A DNA stretch of 64,000 bases from Bradyrhizobium sp. sBnM-33. Lineage in GTDB: Bacteria > Pseudomonadota > Alphaproteobacteria > Rhizobiales > Xanthobacteraceae. Under the pieces are notes generated by a model. The model worked only from the letters and a program-made list of their open reading frames with translations. It was not told the DNA's origin and made no database searches. Location: assembly GCF_032917945.1 (NCBI RefSeq), contig NZ_CP136624.1:3968001-4032000 (forward strand), in the 5' to 3' direction. The translations under genes and the position numbers were made by a program. Below, in pieces: positions 44,508-51,531 of the stretch (its first letter is position 1; each line of letters opens with the position of its first letter).

Positions 44508-45998
44508 CTAACCTGTGGTCGAACTCTTCGGTTGGGCTTCCAGGGCACGCTGGAGGCGCCAGCTTCGAAAACCCCAGGAGCGCCAGGAAGCGGTCTCTTT
44601 CGCCTGCTGTTCTACAAGGCAACCACGGCGGGAAACAAGGGCCGGATCGAACCCGCGAAGGGCGATGGCCCGGTCGATGGCAGGCAATGCCTGCGGCCCG
44701 AGGGATAGCAGATAGTTCATATCGATCCACACTCCTTTGCCGCCGGCTTCGCGGCTATGGCTGACATTATAGTCGGCGATGATCGCCGCAAAATTCGCCA
44801 GCGAACAGACGTAGAGCGTTATCGTCAGGGTGATGAGATTGGCGCGGATCAGCCAATCGTTCGAGCGGTTCAGAACGATGCGGGCGACGATGAGCACGAG
44901 TCCCAACGCGACCAGCACCATCCATATGAAAGCCGCGACGCGCCACCAGGTCAGCAGGTAGATTTGAACATAGAGATCGAGGCGCAAGATCGACGACATC
45001 ACCAGCAGAATATTCTGCGCCACCCATAGATAGACCAGCGGCCGAATCACTTTTGATTGCTCGGCCGGCCCACCTGGTCTCATCGCGACCAGAACGAAGC
45101 CTCCCGCCAGAAGCGCGGTAACGATGAGGGGATAGGCGCCTCGATGGGCGTAGGAGGCGTAGCTGATATCGGTGGGCAAGGCCACGTTGCCCCAGAGATA
45201 GATCGCATCGAGGATGGTTTGAACGGCGAACAACAAGTTGAACAGGACCAGCGAACGCAGGATCGTCGCGACGCCGAAAAACTCCATCCGGTCCGATCGC
45301 CGCGTCTGGTCCAGAACCGCCGCTTCCACCCAGGCGGACGAAACCGCCATCCTGCTGCGCCACCAGACATGAATGAAGGGCCATATGATCGACAGCGCCA
45401 CAGCCCAGAACAATATCCGACCCAGGCTCAGATAAGAGGCGGCGTCGCCCGGGTTCATGAGACGGATCCACTTCTCGAGCAATGGATTTGCCGAGACCAG
45501 CAGAAGAACGAAGATGCCGCCGAGGGCCACGGGAATGAACCAGATCGTAAGACCGGTCTTCAGTGTCGGCAGATTGAACAAGCCGATGGCATCCCGAAAG
45601 AACCTGAAGGGGCCGACCAGAAACAGATCGCATAGCGCCGCCGCCTGCTCACCGAGCTTATTCCTTTGCGGATTGGTGGTCAGCAACAGACCAACCCCGA
45701 GCGCCAGAGTCATGAAGGCCAGAGAAGCTGCGTTGAATTCCTCGATAGCAGGTACAAGTCCGGCCAACACGAGCACGCCGGCCAGCAGCATCCGATTTTT
45801 GTTCAACGTTGCGAAATTGGCGACGAGTGAGCCCAGAGCCAGTGCGAGCGCAAAGACGACCGCAGAAATTCCGATTTGTTGGCCGTAGAACAACCAGTCG
45901 GCCAAGGCCGCCAGCGCCAAAGCAATCGCGGGTTTGACCGGGAGCGGGCTCGCCTGAGCGGAGCCAGCATCGGATGCCGGCGTGGTGAGATCGGTCAT
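44508..45998 (-). CDS. DUF4173-type polytopic membrane protein
   Basis: A 496-residue inner-membrane protein with about eleven to twelve hydrophobic segments. The start MTDLTTPASD at 45998 is preceded by AGG at a long spacing; upstream extension lacks hydrophobic or signal features. The central segment has WWRSRMAVSS and NVALPTDISYASYAHRGAYPL, and the C-terminal soluble part RRGCLVEQQAKETASWRSWG. These resemble DUF4173/DUF4153 proteins, whose function is not established; some lie beside two-component genes. It follows the same strand as the regulator, 35 bp upstream of it, so they may be co-transcribed. Confidence 0.75.
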   Translation of the reverse strand: MTDLTTPASDAGSAQASPLPVKPAIALALAALADWLFYGQQIGISAVVFALALALGSLVANFATLNKNRMLLAGVLVLAGLVPAIEEFNAASLAFMTLALGVGLLLTTNPQRNKLGEQAAALCDLFLVGPFRFFRDAIGLFNLPTLKTGLTIWFIPVALGGIFVLLLVSANPLLEKWIRLMNPGDAASYLSLGRILFWAVALSIIWPFIHVWWRSRMAVSSAWVEAAVLDQTRRSDRMEFFGVATILRSLVLFNLLFAVQTILDAIYLWGNVALPTDISYASYAHRGAYPLIVTALLAGGFVLVAMRPGGPAEQSKVIRPLVYLWVAQNILLVMSSILRLDLYVQIYLLTWWRVAAFIWMVLVALGLVLIVARIVLNRSNDWLIRANLITLTITLYVCSLANFAAIIADYNVSHSREAGGKGVWIDMNYLLSLGPQALPAIDRAIALRGFDPALVSRRGCLVEQQAKETASWRSWGFRSWRLQRALEAQPKSSTTG

Positions 45999-46237
45999 TA
46001 TTGCGCTACCTGTCTGGAGAGGAAAATTGCAAACCAGCGCCGTCGCGGGTCGCTCGCATAGCCACCACCCGTCGTTAGCTAGTCTTGTGGGAACAGGCAT
46101 CGATAACCGCCGCTGAGTTGCAAGACGGACTATCTGGCGCAGTTGTGCAATTGGCTGGAGCGCCGTCTGCAAGAGTTCAGGATTTTTCTGCAGTTTCCGT
46201 GCAGGTGCGGTGATGCACTCGCGCCGGCGAGACAAGT

Positions 46238-47593
46238 TTGATACGGGCAATGGTGTTGTCTGATCCCCTTGCCCAAGCTCCCATCATTTTCATGCAAAGT
46301 CTCAAACGTATCGGCCTGATCCTGATCTGGCTCGCTGGAATAGCCTTCGTTTTCGCTGCTGCGAACAAAAACGATCCCTATTTGATTTCGCTGCGGGGAA
46401 CGGGAAACATTGCTCTGGCTACTGCGAGCGTGGTTGCCGCCGTATTGCTCATCCGCCGCGGCTATTGGAGAAGAGGCGTTGCGGGGAGGGCGCTGATTCT
46501 GCTGTGGTGCTTGCCATTGCCGTCGATGCTCGGTGCACATGCGGCGTTTGAATGGCGCAAGCAACGCGTTCTGCGGGCCGATGCTGCACAGGTGCAAAGC
46601 CTTGGAAAGCATTTTATCGTTGGGTACTCGTCATTCCCGGATGTTTCAGTTCTCGCCGAGAAGGGCCTGATCTCCGGGGTCTACATCACCAAGCACAACG
46701 TCGCGGGATCCTCGGCGACGCGTCTGAAAGAGGAAATTTCGGCGCTGCAGGCAAAGCGGCGCGCCGCCGGCCAGCGACCTCTGATCGTCGCAGCCGACCA
46801 GGAAGGCGGCATCGTATCGCATCTGGCGCCGCCCTTGACCAAGCTGCCGGCACTATCGACGCTGGCGAGCCTGACGCCGGATGTGCGCGCCGAGAAAGCA
46901 GAGGCATTCGGGCGCACTCACGGGCAGGAGCTAGCGGCGCTGGGTGTCACCCTGAATCTTGCGCCGGTGCTTGATATACGACCTGAACTGAAGCGCAACC
47001 GGTTCGACTTCAACACGCTGATCGGCCGCCGCGCGATTTCCGATGATCCGACCGTCGTTGCCGAGATCGCGCGAGCTTATGTGAGCGGCCTCGAAGCGTC
47101 CGGTGTTGGAGCGGCCGTCAAGCATTTTCCGGGGCTCGGCCGCGTGCGAGCCGATACCCATCATTTCAGCGCCGACCTGGATACGCCTCTCGATGAACTC
47201 GGAGCATCGGACTGGATTCCATTCAGGAAGGTGCTGGCCGGCTCGAAAGCGCAGCTGATGATCGGGCATGTGACGCTAACGTCCGTCGACCCGGATCGTG
47301 CCGCGTCGCATTCTAAACGGGTTGTCGACGGCATCATTCGCAAAAAATGGAACTATCAGGGCGTCGTTATGACCGACGACCTCGTGATGGGGGCAATCTA
47401 TCAACGCAACGTCTGCACGGCAGTGGTCGAGGCGCTCAATGCCGGCGTCGACCTGCTGCTGGTCGCTTTCGACGGGACGCAGTTTTATCGCATCTTCACC
47501 TGCGCCATGGCGGCGTCGGCCGAAGGGAGACTCGACGCCGCCATGTCGGGCGACGGTGAGACGCGGTTGAATGGGGCGTTCCCTGTGGATTGA
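46238..47593 (+). CDS. Membrane-anchored family 3 glycoside hydrolase
   Basis: A 451-residue protein. Two hydrophobic helices in the first 110 residues precede a GH3 domain. Within it, GLISGVYITKHNV, ADQEGGIVSHLAP and KHFPGLGRVRADTHHFSAD are seen; the D-T-H part matches the His/Asp dyad loop of NagZ-type beta-N-acetylhexosaminidases. The nucleophile Asp is in GVVMTDDLVMGA. NagZ itself is soluble and recycles cell-wall sugars. The anchor here would place the enzyme in the periplasm, perhaps on peptidoglycan. The start is uncertain: TTG 46238, ATG 46250 and ATG 46292 are in frame, none with a strong ribosome-binding site. Confidence 0.85.
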   Translation: MIRAMVLSDPLAQAPIIFMQSLKRIGLILIWLAGIAFVFAAANKNDPYLISLRGTGNIALATASVVAAVLLIRRGYWRRGVAGRALILLWCLPLPSMLGAHAAFEWRKQRVLRADAAQVQSLGKHFIVGYSSFPDVSVLAEKGLISGVYITKHNVAGSSATRLKEEISALQAKRRAAGQRPLIVAADQEGGIVSHLAPPLTKLPALSTLASLTPDVRAEKAEAFGRTHGQELAALGVTLNLAPVLDIRPELKRNRFDFNTLIGRRAISDDPTVVAEIARAYVSGLEASGVGAAVKHFPGLGRVRADTHHFSADLDTPLDELGASDWIPFRKVLAGSKAQLMIGHVTLTSVDPDRAASHSKRVVDGIIRKKWNYQGVVMTDDLVMGAIYQRNVCTAVVEALNAGVDLLLVAFDGTQFYRIFTCAMAASAEGRLDAAMSGDGETRLNGAFPVD

Positions 47594-47636
47594 GGGACCG
47601 CGGTGCGGGGGCCGGAAGCAAAGAAGCCGGCGCGAA

Positions 47637-48824
47637 CTACTTTGCGAACCGGCCTTCCTTCGGCAGCCCTCTCATTGCCTGGGTCCGGAATGTGGGCTTG
47701 TGATCCTGCTGTTTGGACCACGACACATAGTAGGCGACGCCTGTCATGATCGAAATCCCGGCGAAGCTGACCAGGACGTGCAGGGCAAGCGAATCCGGGC
47801 CCGTGATCAGGACGAGATGTGCGGCAAACGAGAGACACACCCCGGCGCAGAACACGGCCAGCCATTCCTGGCCGCACTTCACGATCGGCTGTAATGCCTG
47901 CCATCGGAATCCGTTCCAGCTCCGCGGCACCATGTAGGTAAAGAGAAAGGCCAGCGCCAGGAAATGAAGCACCCTGTAGGGGGCAAGGTTTTCCCTATCG
48001 TTGGAAGGAAAGGCATCGCGCAGGAAGTCTGGCACGAGCCCTGCTTGCGGAAATTTCCCGGCGACAGTGACGACCAGCGCAAAGAGCAGGTACAGCCATG
48101 CCGCGGTGCGCAGGATGGCAAGACCCTGGAGGGTCCGTATGGCGTGCACCTGCCTGGCGCCGCCTAGAGCAAACCAGGCGCCGAGCACAAACAGGAGTTG
48201 CCAGCAGAACGGGTTGAGATACCAGCGTCCGTCCGGAAACGAAGAAAGATTCCAGTCGAGCAAACGGGATGCGAAGTAGAGACCAATCGATGCAGCGATC
48301 GTGAGGTTCGGCCGCCGCATCATGCTGAACAGCACGATCGGAAAGAACGCCATCAGCACGATGAACAGTTGCAGCACATCGAGATTGAGCGGCTTGGCCT
48401 GAAGCAGCAGGCCGTGAATCAGCGTCCGGATCGCATGGTCGACAATCCCCGTAACATTGAACTCGCCGATGAGTTCGGGGGCGCGGGACCTGCGCGCGAC
48501 GTATCCGATCAGCTCAATATAGATCACGAACAAAACCACGTAAGCGGCGTAAAGCTGCCACAGGCGCTTGAAAATGCGGGTCGCTGATACCACGAACCCG
48601 CGTTCCAGCATCATCTTTCCATAGAGGATCGCGGCCGTGTAGCCGCCGATGAATATAAACAGGTCGGTGGCGCCGCTGAAACCGAAATTGCGCATGGTGA
48701 GCAGGCTCACCGCATTGTGCGGGACGTGATCCAAAAAGAGAAACCAGGCCGCGATACCGAGCAGGAGACAGAGTCGAAGATCGCCGTCGCGCGCGGCGAG
48801 CTCGGCCTTCATTGACGGATACAT
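47637..48824 (-). CDS. opgC: OpgC-family protein (periplasmic glucan succinylation)
   Basis: A 395-residue integral membrane protein with about ten transmembrane helices and the OpgC/acyltransferase-3 pattern: an early Arg-Asp segment (ARDGDLRLCLLLGIAAWF), FLDHVPHNAVSLLTMRNFGF, and the FIGGYTAAILYGK loop. OpgC adds succinyl groups to osmoregulated periplasmic glucans, which alters their charge. In bradyrhizobia such glucans matter for osmoadaptation and for legume symbiosis. The family name is secure; the exact substituent added here is not. Confidence 0.85.
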   Translation of the reverse strand: MYPSMKAELAARDGDLRLCLLLGIAAWFLFLDHVPHNAVSLLTMRNFGFSGATDLFIFIGGYTAAILYGKMMLERGFVVSATRIFKRLWQLYAAYVVLFVIYIELIGYVARRSRAPELIGEFNVTGIVDHAIRTLIHGLLLQAKPLNLDVLQLFIVLMAFFPIVLFSMMRRPNLTIAASIGLYFASRLLDWNLSSFPDGRWYLNPFCWQLLFVLGAWFALGGARQVHAIRTLQGLAILRTAAWLYLLFALVVTVAGKFPQAGLVPDFLRDAFPSNDRENLAPYRVLHFLALAFLFTYMVPRSWNGFRWQALQPIVKCGQEWLAVFCAGVCLSFAAHLVLITGPDSLALHVLVSFAGISIMTGVAYYVSWSKQQDHKPTFRTQAMRGLPKEGRFAK

Positions 48825-48990
48825 TTTTGGCGAAGAACTTTACATCTCGGAGGAATCGAATCGCGAATCTAGCGCGACTGTCTGCCCAGTCGGAATAGAC
48901 TTTGCGTGAAGAATAATTAAGCAAGTTGTCGGCGATTAAAGCCCGCTCGGCAATCACAATGTTTTGAGGGAATAGCGTAACCGAACGTGA

Positions 48991-49266
48991 TCACGCTCTC
49001 TCGTGCTTGCGCAGATCGCGGACGTGATCGAAATGGCTGGCCTGCAGATCGGCGCCCGTCGCGCCGATGTCGGGAAGGGCCGCCTCGCTCAGAATGTCGG
49101 CCGTGATATCCTCGACCGAGCAATCCGCGATTTCATGGATGAAGCTGATATTCTTATACTCGCCCGACGCCACCCGGGAGATGACCTCGCGCCTTGTGAT
49201 TTCCGGATCGACGATAGCCTCGCGACCGCGGCGGCCGTAGTCGATCATCACGACGAAATATTGCAT
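48991..49266 (-). CDS. Hypothetical protein under the S24-repressor boxes
   Basis: A 91-residue protein beginning MQYFVVMIDYGRRGREAIVD and containing RREVISRVASGEYKNISFIH and DITADILSEAAL. It is rich in short strands and helices, without membrane segments. Its promoter (TTGACT at 49335-49340 and AATACT at 49312-49317 on the minus strand, 17-nt spacer) encloses two TTTCGGAAA-type boxes, so it is probably controlled by the repressor encoded just upstream. Similar small proteins occur in phage-like modules. Function unknown. Confidence 0.7.
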   Translation of the reverse strand: MQYFVVMIDYGRRGREAIVDPEITRREVISRVASGEYKNISFIHEIADCSVEDITADILSEAALPDIGATGADLQASHFDHVRDLRKHERA

Positions 49267-49311
49267 GTTGGCGATCTGACCTCATATCGGCGCACCGGAA
49301 ACGACGCGGGG

Positions 49312-49364
49312 AGTATTTCGGAAAATCGGAAAATAGTCAAGCGTAAATTCTGAAAAACAGAAAT
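49312..49364 (-). promoter_or_regulatory. Promoter with repressor boxes in the spacer
   Basis: On the minus strand TTGACT (49335-49340), a 17-nt spacer and AATACT (49312-49317) form a good promoter for the gene ending at 48991. Boxes TTTCGGAAAA (49316-49325) and AATCGGAAAA (49324-49333) fill the spacer. A further inverted repeat TTCTG-AAAAA-CAGAA lies at 49348-49362. They match boxes near 50.1 kb. Confidence 0.65.
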
Positions 49365-49436
49365 TGCGCGCGAAGTTGGCGAAACGGTCGCGCCACAGGC
49401 AGGATTTGTCGATTCGGAAGTCGCAGGCTGCGTTTA

Positions 49437-50075
49437 CTACTTTTCCGGCGTGCGTCCGCCGGTCGCCCTTGCTGCCTTGCGCGAGCGGGCCGCCGCTTTG
49501 TTGCGCAATCGTTCGATCTGGCCCCTCGGCAGGGTGACGCAGATCTCGCCGATCCATTCCAGCTTTACGCCGGTGATCGGCTTGGCATTGAAACTTGTCA
49601 GGTTGACCGACGCGGGGGATTTTCCGCGCTCGATCGTCTTCAGATAGCGCTCGCCGGTCTTCAGGCGGACCGCGGCTTCCTCGCCGTAAAAGCTCGACAG
49701 CGGGTGGCGCTGCTCGCGATAGACCACGATAACATCGCCATTTTCGTACTTTGGCAGCATGGAATCGCCGGCCACCTCGAAGGCGATGGTTTCTTCGGCG
49801 ATCGGGAAGGGCAGTTCGACTTCGCCGAGGCCTTCCGGCGGCACCTGCTCATGCTCCGGCTCGATCGAGGCGCCGGCGCCCACCCGGCCCATGATCGGCA
49901 CCGAGTTCAGTTCGAGATATTCGATGATCGGCGCGATTTCAGACGCCTTGATCAGCCGTATCCCCGACAGGATTTCCGAAACCGCGCCGGGACGAACACC
50001 CATCGCGGCGGCCAATCCGCCCTTGGTCTTGCCTGGCTTCTCCAGGCCCCGTTCGATCAATCTCATGTCCAGCAT
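49437..50075 (-). CDS. XRE-S24 phage-type repressor
   Basis: A 212-residue LexA/CI-like repressor. The start MLDMRLIERG at 50075 has AAAGG 7 nt upstream. Residues 5-45 form the HTH (GGLAAAMGVRPGAVSEILSG). The C-terminal S24 peptidase domain carries the candidate self-cleavage Ala67-Gly68 (GRVGAGASI), the nucleophile Ser105 in AGDSMLPKYENGD and the base Lys146 in RYLKTIERG. Such proteins cleave themselves when RecA is activated, relieving repression. Its own promoter (TTGATT 50125-50130, TATTAT 50101-50106 on the minus strand) overlaps the operator boxes, so autorepression is likely. A run of basic residues forms the C-terminal tail. Confidence 0.88.
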   Translation of the reverse strand: MLDMRLIERGLEKPGKTKGGLAAAMGVRPGAVSEILSGIRLIKASEIAPIIEYLELNSVPIMGRVGAGASIEPEHEQVPPEGLGEVELPFPIAEETIAFEVAGDSMLPKYENGDVIVVYREQRHPLSSFYGEEAAVRLKTGERYLKTIERGKSPASVNLTSFNAKPITGVKLEWIGEICVTLPRGQIERLRNKAAARSRKAARATGGRTPEK

Positions 50076-50091
50076 GATCACACCTTTCCGA

Positions 50092-50162
50092 ATTTCAGAA
50101 ATAATAGCAATTACGATTATCAGAAATCAAGCCTTGACTTTTATTTCGGAATATCAGAAATT
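50092..50162. promoter_or_regulatory. Divergent operator region with TWTCRGAA boxes
   Basis: Boxes TTTCAGAAAT (50093-50102), TATCAGAAAT (50118-50127), TTTCGGAATA (50144-50153) and TATCAGAAAT (50152-50161) line the gap between the repressor and the GcrA-like gene. The minus-strand promoter TTGATT/TATTAT (18-nt spacer) and the plus-strand promoter TTGACT (50134-50139) with a weak GAAATT (50157-50162) both overlap boxes. This is the layout of a phage immunity control region. Confidence 0.65.
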
Positions 50163-50207
50163 GGTTGCCCGGCGTCGGGCGGCGTTGACAAGAGCAAGGA
50201 CAACAAG

Positions 50208-50741
50208 ATGGAACTGTCGAACTGGGCGCCCGAGCACTCGGACGCGCTGCGGGAATTTCTTGCCAAAGGCCTGACCTTTTCGGAGGCCGCGCAGGCGATC
50301 AATTCACGATTCAATACCTCCTACTCTCGCAGTGCTGCACTCGGACGCGCCCGGCGCCTGCGGCTGACGGCGGACGATCGCCGTGAGCCGTCGATGCCCA
50401 CCAAGCCGGCGGACCTGCACGACATCGGAGAACCTCGTGCCAGTGATTCCATGACCTCTGCGCTTGTCTGGCCGGTGCCGCTGTTTAAGGAGACCAAGCC
50501 GCTCAAGCTGCGCTGCGCGGCGATCGAGCCACGGCATATCTCCCTGACCGAGCTGGAGAGTGGTGACTGCCGTGATCCGTATGGCGGCGATGAGAAGAGT
50601 GAGGTTATTACTTTCTGCGGTCATCCGCGCCGCCCGGGTTCGGCTTACTGCACACCGCATTTTCATTTGAGTCGCAACCCGGTTGTGCCGTCCGAACACG
50701 CGGTGAGCACCGCTCTGCTGCGGATGTTGGAGACGGCATGA
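50208..50741 (+). CDS. GcrA-like regulator
   Basis: A 177-residue protein with AAGGA 8 nt before ATG 50208. Residues 1-52 resemble the GcrA helix-turn-helix (a WAPEHSDALREFLAKGLTFSE helix followed by NSRFNTSYSRSAALGRARRL). The C-terminal part has the GcrA hallmarks LTELESGDCRDPYGG and FCGHPRRPGSAYCTPH. GcrA binds sigma-70 and methylated promoters to control the cell cycle in alphaproteobacteria. This protein is shorter in its core and divergent, so it is probably a phage-type relative placed under the repressor's control. The small 56-aa gene follows with an ATGA overlap. Confidence 0.75.
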   Translation: MELSNWAPEHSDALREFLAKGLTFSEAAQAINSRFNTSYSRSAALGRARRLRLTADDRREPSMPTKPADLHDIGEPRASDSMTSALVWPVPLFKETKPLKLRCAAIEPRHISLTELESGDCRDPYGGDEKSEVITFCGHPRRPGSAYCTPHFHLSRNPVVPSEHAVSTALLRMLETA

Positions 50742-50908
50742 TGAACGCTGCTGTCACATGCGTAGCCGACAGGCTGAAACGGCTGCCGCGTCGCCATCGG
50801 ATCGCTCACCTCCGTGCGCTGATCGGGCTTCAGCCGGAGGGCTGCGGCCGCCGGCACGAATTATCCGAATTGCTGCGCAACGAGCTGGCGAACGCCTCAA
50901 TCGAATAG
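50738..50908 (+). CDS. 56-aa basic protein, coupled to the GcrA-like gene
   Basis: ATG at 50738 overlaps the TGA of the GcrA-like gene (ATGATG; a second ATG at 50741 is possible) and the frame ends with TAG at 50906-50908. The product begins MMNAAVTCVADRLKRLPRR and continues RIAHLRALIGLQPEGCGRR; it is Arg/Leu-rich, mostly helical. The overlap and the position within a collinear group support a real gene, although it is short and unidentified. Confidence 0.55.
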   Translation: MMNAAVTCVADRLKRLPRRHRIAHLRALIGLQPEGCGRRHELSELLRNELANASIE

Positions 50909-50955
50909 ATCTTTGGGTCGAAATCGAATTCCACTGCTTTCATGGAGCACATCAG

Positions 50956-51531
50956 ATGCCGAGAGCCAAACGCCGAAAGCCGTACGATCCTACCAAGGCG
51001 CATGACCGAAGGTCTCGCGATTTGTTACGCAACACCGAAGTCGCAGCCGTCGAGGTCGACAATCCCCTGGCGCTGGAGCCGGGCGAGAAGATCGTCGCGC
51101 TACGATCGATCCGCAACGATCCGCTCGCGCGGCTGCATTCCCACCGCCACCTCGACGAGGCGCAGTACCAGGCGGGGAGGGCGTTCCAGAGCGACTGGGA
51201 GAAGGCCGAACGCGGCCCGCGCGCGGTCGACCCGACCCGGGAATATGTCGATGGCGGGCAGCACCGCGAACCGATCACCGAGGGCCAACGCAAGGCCGTG
51301 CTGCGGTTGAACCGTGCCGAGCGCGAACTCGGGGCGGACGGCTCGGCGCTGGTGCATGACGTCCTGGTTCAGGGAATGACCATGGAACAGGTCGGCGAGC
51401 GGAGGGGACTACGCACCAAGCGATGGCATGACTATTTTTCCAGGCGATTGCGCGAATGCCTCGACCGGTTGGCGCTGCTGTACGGGTTCGCGACGGAGCA
51501 TCCCGTTCCGGTCAAAACGCTCCCGCGCTGA
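50956..51531 (+). CDS. Phage-type protein with sigma-region-4-like helix-turn-helix
   Basis: A 191-residue protein starting MPRAKRRKPYDPTKAHD at 50956 with GGAG 8 nt upstream. The first half is basic and polar. The C-terminal 70 residues (HDVLVQGMTMEQVGERRG, then RTKRWHDYFSRRLRECLDRLA) resemble the DNA-binding helices of sigma-region-4-like proteins found in rhizobial prophages. It ends inside the 3' end of the convergent BamA gene (20-bp overlap). It belongs with the repressor and GcrA-like genes as a regulatory module; role unknown. Confidence 0.65.
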   Translation: MPRAKRRKPYDPTKAHDRRSRDLLRNTEVAAVEVDNPLALEPGEKIVALRSIRNDPLARLHSHRHLDEAQYQAGRAFQSDWEKAERGPRAVDPTREYVDGGQHREPITEGQRKAVLRLNRAERELGADGSALVHDVLVQGMTMEQVGERRGLRTKRWHDYFSRRLRECLDRLALLYGFATEHPVPVKTLPR

